Source: Sediminibacillus massiliensis (lineage in GTDB: Bacteria > Bacillota > Bacilli > Bacillales > Amphibacillaceae). From it: a stretch of DNA of 64,000 nucleotides. The notes below the pieces were generated by a model. It searched no databases. It was not told the origin of the DNA and worked only from the letters and a program-made list of their open reading frames with translations. Positions within the stretch are counted from its first letter, which is position 1; each line of letters opens with the position of its first letter. This document shows, piece after piece, positions 49,763 through 59,136 of the stretch. The position numbers and the translations under genes are program-made. The stretch lies in the NCBI RefSeq assembly GCF_900156915.1, contig NZ_LT732535.1:765480-829479 (forward strand). The letters run 5' to 3'.

Positions 49763-50434
49763 TTATTGGCCCACCAATTTAGAACCGATTCGGATATGTG
49801 TTGCTCCTTCTTCAATTGCTATATGATAGTCATTGCTCATTCCCATAGACAAACCCTGACATGGAGCGTACGATAAATTCTTCGATATGATCAATTCACG
49901 CAAATGGCGGAGTTCACGAAATACAGATCGTATTTTATCTTCATCTTCTATATTTGGAGCCATCGTCATTAATCCGTCAACTCGTATTTTTTCATAAGCC
50001 TGCAGTGATTCAACAAATGCAACCACTTCATCAGGACTTATGCCATGTTTCGATTCTTCTCCACTTACATTCACTTGAATAAAACAAGATTTGACACTGT
50101 TTGCGCGTTTGTTTATCTCTTTTGCAAGTGATTTCCTGTCTAAGGAATGAAGGACATCAATTTCATTAATCATATCTTTAACTTTACGGGATTGCAATGA
50201 ACCGATAAAATGCCAAACCGCCTTGTCTCCTATCGCTTCATATTTATCACTAAAGCCTTCTAGCCTGTTTTCCCCCAGATTCATAATGCCAGCTTCCAAA
50301 GCTGCTTGTGTTCGTTCAATTGTAACATATTTCGTTACAGCAATGATGGTAATTTCCTCAGGGTTTCTATTAACCTTGCCGCATGCTTGTCTGATATTTT
50401 GCCGTATTTCCTGTAAATTCTCCTTAACCTCCAA
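49763..50434 (-). CDS. ylmE: YggS-family PLP homeostasis protein YlmE
   Basis: A 223-residue fold-type III protein that binds pyridoxal phosphate and buffers its free level (PLPBP/YggS family). The PLP lysine is in the IIAVTKYV segment near residue 35; the phosphate-binding GLSMGMSNDYHIAIEEGATHIRIG segment closes the protein. The start is set at the TTG at 50434, since no ATG fits; the ribosome site is weak, so the start is not secure. Confidence 0.93.
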   Translation of the reverse strand: MEVKENLQEIRQNIRQACGKVNRNPEEITIIAVTKYVTIERTQAALEAGIMNLGENRLEGFSDKYEAIGDKAVWHFIGSLQSRKVKDMINEIDVLHSLDRKSLAKEINKRANSVKSCFIQVNVSGEESKHGISPDEVVAFVESLQAYEKIRVDGLMTMAPNIEDEDKIRSVFRELRHLRELIISKNLSYAPCQGLSMGMSNDYHIAIEEGATHIRIGSKLVGQ

Positions 50435-50457
50435 CGGACCGAACGCTCCTTTCTCGC

Positions 50458-51267
50458 TTATTTCTCCAATCCTATAAAACCAAGCATTCTTCCAGTAGAA
50501 CCTTTGTCTCTACGATGTGAAAAAAATAATTGGTCATCTCGGTATGTACAATACTCTGTCACTTGAATGTTTTCTTTCTTTAAACCGGATTGCAGGAAGA
50601 TTTCATAGTTTGTCTTTCTCAGATCCAGCAGCCCCCTGCCATCCCCAACCTGTTGTACGACTTGTTCTGTTAATCCAGCCGGAATTTCATTCAATATCCG
50701 GTCATCAACCTCGTATTTTGTTTGGCTTATGCATGGACCGATAGCCACTAGCAGTTGGCTGATATCAAGTCCCTGATTTTTGAATTCACAAACCATTTTC
50801 TCTCCCATACGATTGACCGTGCCACGCCAGCCTGCATGGGCTATACCCATCCAGCCAGAAGATGGATGGAAGAAAAATAAAGGCACGCAATCAGCAAAGA
50901 AAGCAGTACAGAGGATTCCTGACTGATTTGTTATTAGTCCATCAAAGCCACTAAGAGCGTCCCCCATTTTTCTTGAACCTTTTCCCTTGTCCTCTTCTGT
51001 TACGACTGCCACATTCGTTTCATGTATTTGTTGACCGGAAACCCAGTCCCCCAGCGGGAAATTCAGGATTTCCGCCAGTTTCTCCCTGTTTGAGATGACT
51101 GTTTGTTGTTCGTCTTCTACGTGGAGTCCCATATTAAATGTATCGAATGGATAATTGCTGAAACCGCCATTTCTTGTAGTGATACCTGCTTTTATTCCAG
51201 GATGATTTTCCACCCAGCTGCGTATCAACATTATCGAATCTGTTGTTGTTTGAAAGGGCTCTGCCAT
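50458..51267 (-). CDS. pgeF: Purine nucleoside phosphorylase-like peptidoglycan editing factor (YlmD/PgeF family)
   Basis: A 269-residue Cu-oxidase_4 (laccase-like) domain protein. The metal-binding motifs are DWVSGQQIHETNVAVV, the Cys in TAFFADCVPLFFF, and HAGWRGTVNRMGEKM. E. coli and other members act as purine phosphorylases or correct amino acids in peptidoglycan; which role applies here is not known. The start is the ATG at 51267 with a gaggagg site; an upstream frame reaching 51300 lacks similarity. Confidence 0.92.
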   Translation of the reverse strand: MAEPFQTTTDSIMLIRSWVENHPGIKAGITTRNGGFSNYPFDTFNMGLHVEDEQQTVISNREKLAEILNFPLGDWVSGQQIHETNVAVVTEEDKGKGSRKMGDALSGFDGLITNQSGILCTAFFADCVPLFFFHPSSGWMGIAHAGWRGTVNRMGEKMVCEFKNQGLDISQLLVAIGPCISQTKYEVDDRILNEIPAGLTEQVVQQVGDGRGLLDLRKTNYEIFLQSGLKKENIQVTEYCTYRDDQLFFSHRRDKGSTGRMLGFIGLEK

Positions 51268-51330
51268 AAGTTCCCTCCTCATTGCCATATATTTTATCAC
51301 ATTATTTCCTCGTTTTCTTCTACTTTATAG

Positions 51331-51597
51331 TCATTCTTGCGTTTCTGTAAATAGTTTAGGGTCCTTCGGCTTCTTAATCAATATAACATCCGAACCAATA
51401 GTGACAATATGCTCCCATGGAACTGCTATCTCTTCTTCCTTCCCAAACAGCCCCATCATCTTTCCCCTGATACCAATTATAAGATAAAGAATTTTCCCTC
51501 TATCCACATCAATTTCCAAATCCATAATATTGCCCATTCTTTTTCCGTCTTCGACAAGAATAACATCTTTCATTTGTAATTCTGAAAGAGTTAGCAT
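51331..51597 (-). CDS. ylmC: YlmC/YmxH-family PRC-barrel sporulation protein
   Basis: An 88-residue PRC-barrel protein of the YlmC/YmxH family. It has the family pattern LSELQMKDVILVEDGKRMG at the start, a DVDRGKILYLII segment and the FGKEEEIAVPWEHIV segment. Related genes are expressed in sporulation, but no function is proven. I set the start at the ATG at 51597, 5 bp after aggtga; a GTG at 51606 is an alternative. It follows the sigG terminator and precedes pgeF. Confidence 0.9.
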   Translation of the reverse strand: MLTLSELQMKDVILVEDGKRMGNIMDLEIDVDRGKILYLIIGIRGKMMGLFGKEEEIAVPWEHIVTIGSDVILIKKPKDPKLFTETQE

Positions 51598-51688
51598 TTG
51601 AATCACCTGCCTTTTCTTTTACTATATGCGCTTGAAAGGACTTAATTTCTAATAATCACAAGATATACTTAAACTATTTGGACACAAC

Positions 51689-51723
51689 AAAAAAGCCCGG
51701 CCAAGGCCGGCTCGGGCTTTTTT
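51689..51723. terminator. Bidirectional terminator between sigG and ylmC
   Basis: Arms aaaaaagcccg (51689-51699) and cgggctttttt (51713-51723) enclose ggcc/ggcc; A-run and T-run flank it on both sides. It ends sigG transcription. Confidence 0.9.
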
Positions 51724-51724
51724 G

Positions 51725-52504
51725 TTATTCAAACATTTCTTTATTCATTTCCTGAATGGCCGCTTTTTCAAGTCTGGATACCTGCGCTTGGGATATTCCT
51801 ATTTCTTCGGCAACTTCCATCTGTGTCTTACCTTGAAAAAAACGTTTATTCAATATCATTTTCTCCCGTTCATTAAGGCGTTTCATTCCTTCTTTAAGCG
51901 AAAGGTTATCCAGCCAAGTGGAATCCTTATCCTTCGTGTCACTTAATTGGTCCATGACAAAAATGGGATCCCCGCCATCATTATAAATTGGTTCAAACAA
52001 GGAAACAGGATCTTGTATAGCGTCCATAGCAAATACAATATCCGAATGAGGAATTCCCATTTCTTCCGCGATTTCCATAGGTGTAGGGTCCTTGGAAGAT
52101 TTGCTGATAAGTTTTTCCCTGACTTGAAGGGCTTTGTAAGCTATGTCTCTCAAGGAACGAGAGACTCTTATCGGGTTATTATCCCTTAAATATCTTCTGA
52201 TTTCTCCTATTATCATAGGTACTGCATATGTGGAAAACTTTACATTCTGGCCAAGATCAAAGTTATCGATTGATTTCATCAAGCCGATGCAACCGACTTG
52301 AAATAAATCATCGCCGTACTCTCCGCGGTTGTTAAACCGCTGAATAACACTCAACACAAGCCTTAAATTCCCATTCACGAGTTGTTCTCTTGCTTCAACA
52401 TCACCTTGCTGCATATTCCTAAACAAGATTCGCATTTCATCGTTTTTAAGTACTGGTAATTTTGAGGTATCTACTCCGCAGATTTCAACTTTATGTCTTG
52501 TCAT
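51725..52504 (-). CDS. sigG: RNA polymerase sporulation sigma factor SigG
   Basis: A 259-residue sigma factor that drives late forespore gene expression. The start MTRHKVEICGVDTSKLPVL is characteristic of SigG. It has the sigma-70 region 2 (LVNGNLRLVLSVIQRF, LFQVGCIGLMKSIDNFDL, KFSTYAVPMIIGEIRRYLRD), region 3 and a C-terminal region 4 helix-turn-helix (TQMEVAEEIGISQAQVSRLE). It follows sigE by 120 bp, with a SigF-type promoter in that gap, as expected for the forespore cascade. Confidence 0.97.
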   Translation of the reverse strand: MTRHKVEICGVDTSKLPVLKNDEMRILFRNMQQGDVEAREQLVNGNLRLVLSVIQRFNNRGEYGDDLFQVGCIGLMKSIDNFDLGQNVKFSTYAVPMIIGEIRRYLRDNNPIRVSRSLRDIAYKALQVREKLISKSSKDPTPMEIAEEMGIPHSDIVFAMDAIQDPVSLFEPIYNDGGDPIFVMDQLSDTKDKDSTWLDNLSLKEGMKRLNEREKMILNKRFFQGKTQMEVAEEIGISQAQVSRLEKAAIQEMNKEMFE

Positions 52505-52540
52505 GTGTTACCCTCCCAGTTGGAGATCCTATTCAAGGAA

Positions 52541-52569
52541 CAGTATCTCCGCAGAGAGGGATTTTATGC
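52541..52569 (-). promoter_or_regulatory. SigF-type promoter of sigG
   Basis: Minus strand gcata (52565-52569) and ggagatactg (52541-52550), 14 bp apart, fit the known SigF pattern (GYATA and GGnnAnAnTR) without mismatch. It lies between sigE and sigG, about 37 bp upstream of the sigG start, in the expected place. Confidence 0.8.
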
Positions 52570-52624
52570 AGGACTTAACGAATGGGTGAAAGTGCAAATC
52601 GGTATATTATTACAGCGACAAGGG

Positions 52625-53344
52625 TTACACCATTTTATTAAATTCTTTTTTTAACCGGCTGATAATTTTTTTCTCTAGTCTGGAAATATAGGATTGAGAA
52701 ATGCCCAGCATGTCTGCCACATCTTTTTGTGTTTTTTCTTCTTCCCCCACCAGGCCGAATCGGAGTTCCATGATTTGTTTTTCTCGATCATTCAATTGCT
52801 CCAGCGCTTTTCTCAGTAAGCTTTTATCCACATCTGCCTCAAGGTCTTTTGTTGTGATATCTTCCTCTGTTCCCAACACATCGGATAAAAGCAGTTCATT
52901 CCCATCCCAATCGATGTTTAATGGTTCGTCAAAAGAAATTTCCGTTTTCAATTTATTATTTCTTCTAAGATACATCAATATTTCATTTTCAATACACCTG
53001 GACGCGTAAGTCGCCAGTTTTATCTTTTTCTCAGGGTTGAACGTGTTTACTGCCTTGATGAGTCCTATGGTACCGATACTTATTAGGTCCTCGATATTTA
53101 TCCCTGTATTTTCAAACTTACGGGCAATGTACACTACTAGTCGCAGATTCCTTTCGATCAACATAGCCCTTGCAGCTTTATCTCCTACTGGCAGTCTCTT
53201 CAACAACTCAAATTCTTCTTCTTTACTAAGCGGCGGGGGAAGAGCCTCATTCCCACCTATGTAATAAATTTCGTTTGATTTAACCTTTAGTTTGATAAGG
53301 AGTCTATACCACCAAAGCTTTATTTTTAACTTCCATTTCCCCAT
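52625..53344 (-). CDS. sigE: RNA polymerase sporulation sigma factor SigE (precursor pro-SigE)
   Basis: A 239-residue mother-cell sigma factor. The N-terminal pro-sequence ([20 protein letters not shown]) holds the protein at the membrane until SpoIIGA cleaves it, after YYIGG in the region ahead of the sigma core. Region 2 contains [22 protein letters not shown] and region 4 the helix [20 protein letters not shown]. It lies 28 bp after spoIIGA, so substrate and protease are coexpressed. Confidence 0.97.
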   Translation of the reverse strand: MGKWKLKIKLWWYRLLIKLKVKSNEIYYIGGNEALPPPLSKEEEFELLKRLPVGDKAARAMLIERNLRLVVYIARKFENTGINIEDLISIGTIGLIKAVNTFNPEKKIKLATYASRCIENEILMYLRRNNKLKTEISFDEPLNIDWDGNELLLSDVLGTEEDITTKDLEADVDKSLLRKALEQLNDREKQIMELRFGLVGEEEKTQKDVADMLGISQSYISRLEKKIISRLKKEFNKMV

Positions 53345-53371
53345 GTCAATCTCTCCTTTTTCTTAAAATTA

Positions 53372-54292
53372 TCAAGCAGAAGTGGCAACTGAGTGTTTCA
53401 AAATCCCAGGGTGGAGAAGACACTGATAGCTGCCATCAGCAGCTAAATCCCCAAATTGAATACCAACGAATACTTTACTTGTCGAGATTGTTTTGCTTTC
53501 ATAAACAAGGGAAATCAATTCAGGTTTTATGACAATCATGAACCTATGCTGCCCACCTACGCCTTGATAAGGAACTAAATGAAATTTCCCTTCGAGGGAT
53601 GCCGGCAAAGAATCAAAATCCAATTGATCCTGCGCCTCTTTTAAAGCATTCAACTCTTCTTCTCCAAACCAATTTTTCATAAAAGAACTGTCGCAGATAA
53701 CAACTGGATTATTGGAAAATGGGTCGACAAGCCCATTTCCGCTGTCCATATAACCCATTGCCATATGGCTTTCTCCCATTAGTTTCAGTGTTACTTCGAA
53801 CCGCTGTTCCCATTGAAATTTTTCCAGTGCATGCTTGTCCATGTTCGTTTTGGTAAAGTACCAGACAACCGGGAAACCGATCCCGACAAACATCCAACTG
53901 ATCTGGTCGCCAAACCCTGTTTGGTAAGTAAGAAAACCACTCTCGGAAGCAACCATATGCTGACCAATCAAAAAATGAATCCCTACAAGTCCACCACCGA
54001 GCGCAAAGGATACAAAATAAAAGCTTAGTAGTTTTCTTTTGAATTGAGCAAAATTCCGATAACCAAACGCACTCCACACAATTAATAAGGAGTAGACACC
54101 TTTTCCTACCAAAGAATTAACAAAAGAGTCAGGGAAATAAATAGATAAAGGCACTAACAAAGAGGCTATGACGGCTCCACCCATAATCCTTAAACGACGG
54201 ACATCATCTCTTACAATCCATTGCGTCAAGTTTAAGATCATCCAGTCCAGCAAAAAATTCAATAACCATACTGCATCAAGATAAATGGTCAT
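53372..54292 (-). CDS. spoIIGA: Sporulation sigma-E factor processing peptidase SpoIIGA
   Basis: A 306-residue membrane aspartic protease that cleaves pro-SigE after a signal from SpoIIR. The N-terminal half has five hydrophobic segments (from MTIYLDAVWLLNFLLDW on). The C-terminal half holds the DSGN active-site motif in MGYMDSGNGLVDPF near residue 180, the catalytic Asp. The ATG has a weak ggaag site. It is the first gene of spoIIGA-sigE-sigG. Confidence 0.95.
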   Translation of the reverse strand: MTIYLDAVWLLNFLLDWMILNLTQWIVRDDVRRLRIMGGAVIASLLVPLSIYFPDSFVNSLVGKGVYSLLIVWSAFGYRNFAQFKRKLLSFYFVSFALGGGLVGIHFLIGQHMVASESGFLTYQTGFGDQISWMFVGIGFPVVWYFTKTNMDKHALEKFQWEQRFEVTLKLMGESHMAMGYMDSGNGLVDPFSNNPVVICDSSFMKNWFGEEELNALKEAQDQLDFDSLPASLEGKFHLVPYQGVGGQHRFMIVIKPELISLVYESKTISTSKVFVGIQFGDLAADGSYQCLLHPGILKHSVATSA

Positions 54293-54383
54293 GCACGAAC
54301 TTCCTTTCGACGTCCATTAAAGCATAAATCCGTAAATACACTTCCTGTGATTGTGTTGCCGTCCTGGTGTCGGGTTAGTTGTA

Positions 54384-54416
54384 AGTATAGCTAATATAGA
54401 AAAAGAAGTCTGTCAT
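54384..54416 (-). promoter_or_regulatory. Possible SigA promoter of spoIIGA with unusual spacing
   Basis: Minus strand atgaca (54411-54416), 21-bp spacer and tatact (54384-54389). In B. subtilis the spoIIG promoter also has a long 22-bp spacer and needs Spo0A. Candidate Spo0A-box-like sequences tgtcaaa (54464-54470) and a cgccgaa-type site lie upstream. The fit is suggestive, not proof. Confidence 0.5.
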
Positions 54417-54501
54417 ATCTTGGTTCATAATTTGAACTTATTTTTAGAAGTTATCGCCGAATTTGTCAAACCTTCTTTCATCCAACATTCTGTATTGACA
54501 C

Positions 54502-54533
54502 AAAAAAACCCCTTCCAGGATAACTGGAAGGGG
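54502..54533 (-). terminator. Terminator of ftsZ
   Basis: Perfect 10-bp arms ccccttccag (54509-54518) and ctggaagggg (54524-54533) with a 5-nt loop and seven T on the minus strand. Confidence 0.93.
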
Positions 54534-54552
54534 TCAAAGTCAAAAATCAACT

Positions 54553-55698
54553 TTATCTTCTACGATTTCTATTTCTTAAGAACGTCGGGATATCCAACGT
54601 ATCTTCTTCTTGTGTTACCTTTTGTTCTCTTTGTTCGCGTGAAGGCGGAGTCTCTCTGCGTGACTCTTCTCTTCTGTTTTCCACGGCAGGTTTTGCGGGG
54701 TTGGCAGCTGCCGGTCTCTGTTTTGGCTGGTTTTGGTTTAGTTGTGTTTCATCAAATCCGGTTGCAATGACTGTAACGACAATTTCGTCTTTAAGGTCTT
54801 CATTAATTACGGAACCGAAGATGACATTCACCTCTTGGTCGGCTGCCGACGTAACCAGATCAGCTGCCTCCTGCACTTCATAAAGGCTCAGATTTGCTCC
54901 ACCCGTTATGTTCATCAATACACCATGTGCTCCATCAATAGAAGTTTCCAGCAATGGAGATGAAATAGCTTTCTTCGCAGCTTCTGTGGCCCGGTTTTCT
55001 CCTGTAGCCACACCAATTCCCATAAGCGCAGATCCTTTATCGAACATGATTGTCTTAACATCGGCAAAGTCTACATTGATCAAACCAGGTTTGGCAATCA
55101 AATCGGAAATCCCTTGTACACCTTGACGAAGGACGTTGTCTGCTTCACGGAAAGCTTCCAACATTGGGGTATTTTTATCTACGATTTCCAGTAAGCGATC
55201 ATTAGGAATCACAATTAATGTATCAACATTACTTTTAAGTGCATCGATTCCTGATACCGCCTGAACGGACCTTCTGCGGCCTTCGAAGCTGAACGGGCGT
55301 GTCACAACTCCGACAGTCAGCGCTCCAAGTTCTTTTGCGACCTGAGCGATAACAGGAGCTGCTCCGGTACCGGTTCCTCCTCCCATTCCGGCTGTAACAA
55401 AGACCATATCGGCGCCTTGCAGTACTTCTTCCAATTGTTCCTTGCTTTCTTCAGCGGCTTTGCGGCCGACTTCAGGGTTCGCTCCCGCGCCAAGTCCCCG
55501 AGTCAATTTGGAGCCGATTTGCATTTTCACTTCAGCTTTTGAAAGATTTAATGCCTGAGCATCTGTATTAACAGCGATAAATTCAACGCCTTCCACCCCA
55601 TGCTCGATCATTCGGTTTACAGCATTGCTTCCACCGCCGCCGACTCCGATAACCTTGATGGTTGCAAGCTGGTCCATATTTGTATCAAACTCTAACAT
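54553..55698 (-). CDS. ftsZ: Cell division protein FtsZ
   Basis: A 381-residue tubulin-like GTPase that builds the Z-ring. The GTP signature is [10 protein letters not shown] near residue 107; the T3 and T7 loop segments (VTAGMG and NVDFADV) are present. The GTPase domain ends near residue 315; a Pro-Gln-rich linker follows, and the end [16 protein letters not shown] carries the conserved peptide that binds FtsA and SepF. The start at 55698 has an aggaggaa site. It lies 72 bp after ftsA. Confidence 0.98.
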   Translation of the reverse strand: MLEFDTNMDQLATIKVIGVGGGGSNAVNRMIEHGVEGVEFIAVNTDAQALNLSKAEVKMQIGSKLTRGLGAGANPEVGRKAAEESKEQLEEVLQGADMVFVTAGMGGGTGTGAAPVIAQVAKELGALTVGVVTRPFSFEGRRRSVQAVSGIDALKSNVDTLIVIPNDRLLEIVDKNTPMLEAFREADNVLRQGVQGISDLIAKPGLINVDFADVKTIMFDKGSALMGIGVATGENRATEAAKKAISSPLLETSIDGAHGVLMNITGGANLSLYEVQEAADLVTSAADQEVNVIFGSVINEDLKDEIVVTVIATGFDETQLNQNQPKQRPAAANPAKPAVENRREESRRETPPSREQREQKVTQEEDTLDIPTFLRNRNRRR

Positions 55699-55770
55699 TT
55701 TCGTTCCTCCTAATTTGCAAGATTACAAGATTCAATGAAGTAATTTCTCAATGTGTAAGGGAACGCTCGT

Positions 55771-57057
55771 TTAATCAAAAAAATATTTAAACAGATTAGC
55801 GATTCCTGACTCTTTCTTTTTATTCGGGGCTGATTCCTTTTCTTTCGTCGTCCTCTTAGGCTGCTTTCTATCCCGGTTTGCGTCCGGTTCCATTGTTTTA
55901 ACCGCTGCCGAGATCTCTTTCCCTTGTATTTTCGCATTGCGGTAGGCAAATTTCAAGATTCCCACACCAGAGGTATATTGAGGTTCACGTACGCCTATAT
56001 AGTCTGGAATAGCGATGCGGACGTTAGATTGGAATAAATCCTGGGCCAGTTCGAGGCCACCAGGCATGCTCATTGATCCACCTGTTAAAACATAACCACC
56101 AGGCAGACCTTGGTAACCCATACTTCTTATTTCCCTTTCAACATATGCATAAATTTCTTCTAATCTAGCTTCAATCATATCAGAAATCTGAAGTTGGTTA
56201 AACGTTTGTTTTCTGTTGCTTCCAATAATGGTCACATCAAATGTTTCATCTTCTCTGGCATCATCAAAAAAGGCATGGCCATGATTCACTTTGATTTCTT
56301 CGGCTTCCTCGGAAGAAGTGCGCAGGCCGATCGACAAATCCTTTGTTATGTTGTCTCCTCCTAGAGGAATTACACTTGTAGCTGCCATGTGGTCATTTTC
56401 GAAAACAGACACTGTTGTGCTTCCACCACCTACATCGATAAGGGCTACACCTAAATTCTTTTCATCCTTTGACAGGGCAATCGACCCGGCGGCAAGTGGC
56501 TGCAAACAAATATCCAATATTTGAAGATTGGCTTTTTCTACGCATTTCAGAATGTTATGTAGCAATGTTTTCGAGCATGTAATGATGGTTCCTTCCATTT
56601 CCAGGCGCACACCTATCATGCCTCGTGGATCGTTAATTTCGTCTAACCCGTCTACAATAAATTGTTTAGGCACCACATCGATAATTTCCCTCTCGGGCGG
56701 AATGGAGATGACCTGGGCTGCATCAATCACTCGTCTAATATCCTCATTGTCTATTTCCCTGTTCTCGCTGGAAACAGCAACAACACCATGACATGGCTGT
56801 AATTGAATATGATTGCCATTAACTCCTACTACTACTCTGTCAATACGCATGTCAACCATCCGCTCTGCTTGTTCGACAGCTGATTTTATTGATTGTACAG
56901 TCTGATCTATATCTACAATGGCACCTTTTTTCATTCCGTTGGAGTTAGCGGATCCAACCCCGATGATATTGAGAGAATCATTGTGTATTTCGCCTATTAT
57001 TACTTTGATTTTTGATGTACCTATATCAAGACTGACTAACGTTTCACTGTTGTTCAA
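55771..57057 (-). CDS. ftsA: Cell division protein FtsA
   Basis: A 428-residue actin-like protein that tethers FtsZ to the membrane. The start LVSLDIGTSKIKVIIGE is the phosphate-1 loop; the phosphate-2 region is GVALIDVGGGSTTVSVFE. The C-terminal amphipathic helix (ESGIANLFKYFFD) is the membrane anchor, after a Lys-rich linker. The start is a TTG at 57057 (MNNSETLVSLD), with aggaggtg 7 bp upstream; the first internal ATG would remove the loop. The promoter at 57098-57126 fits. Confidence 0.97.
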   Translation of the reverse strand: MNNSETLVSLDIGTSKIKVIIGEIHNDSLNIIGVGSANSNGMKKGAIVDIDQTVQSIKSAVEQAERMVDMRIDRVVVGVNGNHIQLQPCHGVVAVSSENREIDNEDIRRVIDAAQVISIPPEREIIDVVPKQFIVDGLDEINDPRGMIGVRLEMEGTIITCSKTLLHNILKCVEKANLQILDICLQPLAAGSIALSKDEKNLGVALIDVGGGSTTVSVFENDHMAATSVIPLGGDNITKDLSIGLRTSSEEAEEIKVNHGHAFFDDAREDETFDVTIIGSNRKQTFNQLQISDMIEARLEEIYAYVEREIRSMGYQGLPGGYVLTGGSMSMPGGLELAQDLFQSNVRIAIPDYIGVREPQYTSGVGILKFAYRNAKIQGKEISAAVKTMEPDANRDRKQPKRTTKEKESAPNKKKESGIANLFKYFFD

Positions 57058-57097
57058 AGAAAGGCACCTCCTAGTCTATGACATTTGAATAGTTCAA

Positions 57098-57126
57098 ATA
57101 ATATCGAACAATTAGTTTAATTACAA
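57098..57126 (-). promoter_or_regulatory. Promoter of ftsA-ftsZ
   Basis: Minus strand ttgtaa (57121-57126), 17-bp spacer, tattat (57098-57103), about 41 bp before the ftsA start. It lies in the 294-bp gap between sbp and ftsA; the rest of that gap is AT-rich and shows no gene. Confidence 0.75.
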
Positions 57127-57351
57127 TCCATAACTTATACAATGATACATGGAATTGGTCATTAATATATACAAGTATATGGGAAATGCGGCAGATTAGC
57201 CAGTAGCCTTTTGAAGAAATTGCAATTCGGGTGAAAAGGGATTGTCCCATTCCCAACTAAATACAAATTCCCTCAAAAGCTTCCGCTTAAACCTACTGAT
57301 TGCTTTTAGAGCATATTCTATAAAAAAACTGGATTTCCTGTTAATTTGCAT

Positions 57352-57708
57352 TTATTTTTTGACTTTCTTCGAAAAGAATCTCCCGTCGATAACGTGCCTT
57401 CTTATTATGGCAAGATTCTGAAACAATCGGACACCAAATGCGAAGACCGCCGCCAAATAAAGGTCTATACCGAGTTGTACACCGATAAAGGCTAATAACG
57501 CAGCTAAGATAACATTGAAGAAAAAGCCAGTGAGAAAAACTTTTTCATCGAATTTCCCTTCCAGATAAGCCCTAATTCCTCCCAACAGGGTATCAAAAGC
57601 AGCCAACACGGCAATAGACAAATAATCTGAATATGCTTCGGGAACTGTGAAATCGGTGAGTAACCCAAGACATATTCCCATTATTAAAAAAAGGATGGGA
57701 AGCCACAT
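57352..57708 (-). CDS. sbp: Small basic protein family (DUF1290), Sbp
   Basis: A 118-residue membrane protein with about three hydrophobic segments, then a basic tail (RRHVIDGRFFSKKVKK). It matches the small basic protein Sbp of B. subtilis, between ylxX and ftsA in the division cluster. Function unknown. It overlaps none of its neighbours; the ATG at 57708 abuts the ylxX stop. Confidence 0.9.
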   Translation of the reverse strand: MWLPILFLIMGICLGLLTDFTVPEAYSDYLSIAVLAAFDTLLGGIRAYLEGKFDEKVFLTGFFFNVILAALLAFIGVQLGIDLYLAAVFAFGVRLFQNLAIIRRHVIDGRFFSKKVKK

Positions 57709-58428
57709 TTATAGTTCACCTGCTTCATCTGTGTCTGCAATTTTCAACGTTTCAATCAATAAAGAATCCTCATACTTCGGCAGGGTTATTTCTTCCCGAT
57801 AGCTTAAGTTAATCAGAAGGTCTTCAATAGCGAATTCTTCTATAGACTGACTCACTTCCATATAATTTAACAATCTGTGAGGATTTTCTGCAAATACCTT
57901 TATTTCCAGAGGAACAGAAGGCAGAGGGTGGTTGTTGATATATGTTTTTCCATTGACATACCGAATAGGAGTATTATTGATTACTCGTTCATTTTCGATT
58001 GAAATGTCGATGGCTCCATAAGTTCGAAGTTCGTTAAATAAACGGCTCAACAATTCCGGTGTCAGCTCCGGATATGTCTGAAAGCGTTCGTTTTCCAAGA
58101 ACATAGGTGCTATCTCGATTACTAACCCTTCCCCGGTCAATTCAGTCAAGCCGGCTTTTTCTCTAAGATCTTCCAGAGATGCTTTCAATGTCTCGACATT
58201 ATCGGAACCTGACTCGGCTTTATACTGATCAATTGTTTCCTCTGCTTCTGATAATTGCTGATAGAGATGCTGTTGTAATTTTTGCTCTTCTTGTAATTGC
58301 GTTCTCACTTCCCAGAGATCGCGCGTGTCCCGCTCATCTGGTTCCCTGTTGGACGCAAAAAGGATCGCTGCCATAAATCCAACGAAGCAAAAGACAAGGG
58401 AAATCAAAAATTTATGCTTATAATACAA
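57709..58428 (-). CDS. ylxX: DUF881 family membrane-anchored protein YlxX
   Basis: A 239-residue protein with an N-terminal membrane segment (FLISLVFCFVGFMAAILFA), a coiled coil (residues 40-95) and the DUF881 domain (ELLSRLFNELRTYGAIDISI, then NNTPIRYVNGKTYI). It is the second of two tandem DUF881 genes. Its role in division is not known. It starts 3 bp after the ylxW stop. Confidence 0.9.
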   Translation of the reverse strand: MYYKHKFLISLVFCFVGFMAAILFASNREPDERDTRDLWEVRTQLQEEQKLQQHLYQQLSEAEETIDQYKAESGSDNVETLKASLEDLREKAGLTELTGEGLVIEIAPMFLENERFQTYPELTPELLSRLFNELRTYGAIDISIENERVINNTPIRYVNGKTYINNHPLPSVPLEIKVFAENPHRLLNYMEVSQSIEEFAIEDLLINLSYREEITLPKYEDSLLIETLKIADTDEAGEL

Positions 58429-58431
58429 ATT

Positions 58432-59136
58432 TTATCCCCTTTCTCCCGTGTGAATGGAACTCATTTCTATGGCAGCTTCCTTGTCAATCTCCACTTCGAT
58501 GTTGTCTCCAGTCAGTTCATCTATAAGACCATTCGTCATGTTGACACTTGCAAACAACACATCTTGATCACCGATAGCCCCGACAATAAACGGAGCATAG
58601 TACTGGACGCCATCCACTGAGATTACAGGACCCACACAAGAAATATAACTATCTTTAAAAATTCTCTGTCCATTGATGGAAACAGCTTCTGCGCCCGCAC
58701 TAAGTAGTTCGTTTACCACTCTGAGAATGTGACGCTCATGAACAATATATTGATTCGCATTTTCTTCTGACGGAATATAATCAGCATCTTTTAGTGTTAT
58801 GTTGACTCCGGGACCGGTTACAGGCAACTCACCTGTAAACATCTGAAGTTCTTTTTTCCTATTAACATAATCGCTGAGGGTGGCCTCATTGCTGCCAAGC
58901 TCAACTTCTAAATTCTGAATTTCTTGCCTCTTGTCCGCCAATTCTGTTTGCAATTCTTTGTTTTTCTCTTCCATTTCAATCAGCTGTTGTCTGTAATAAT
59001 AATTTTTTTCCCATTGTTGATCAGACATTTGTACGACTTCGGATTCTCTTTTCGTTTGTTGATAACTGAAGGCGATCAAAAATCCGGAAACCAGTAAAAC
59101 AAAAGATAAAACAACATGCCTACCCTTCAGTCCCAT
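58432..59136 (-). CDS. ylxW: DUF881 family membrane-anchored protein YlxW
   Basis: A 234-residue protein with an N-terminal membrane anchor (HVVLSFVLLVSGFLIAFSY), a long coiled coil (residues 35-85), and a DUF881 domain (IVHERHILRVVNELLSAGAE, AVSINGQRIFKDSYI). It is paralogous to ylxX. I set the start at 59136 (MGLKGRHVVLSF) with a ggggag site; the upstream frame to 59202 lies inside divIB. It overlaps divIB by 17 bp. Confidence 0.9.
   Translation of the reverse strand: MGLKGRHVVLSFVLLVSGFLIAFSYQQTKRESEVVQMSDQQWEKNYYYRQQLIEMEEKNKELQTELADKRQEIQNLEVELGSNEATLSDYVNRKKELQMFTGELPVTGPGVNITLKDADYIPSEENANQYIVHERHILRVVNELLSAGAEAVSINGQRIFKDSYISCVGPVISVDGVQYYAPFIVGAIGDQDVLFASVNMTNGLIDELTGDNIEVEIDKEAAIEMSSIHTGERG

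Noticed and set aside
57200-57255. Short gggattgtccc inverted repeat between sbp and ftsA
   Set aside because: Arms of only four bases; probably chance.
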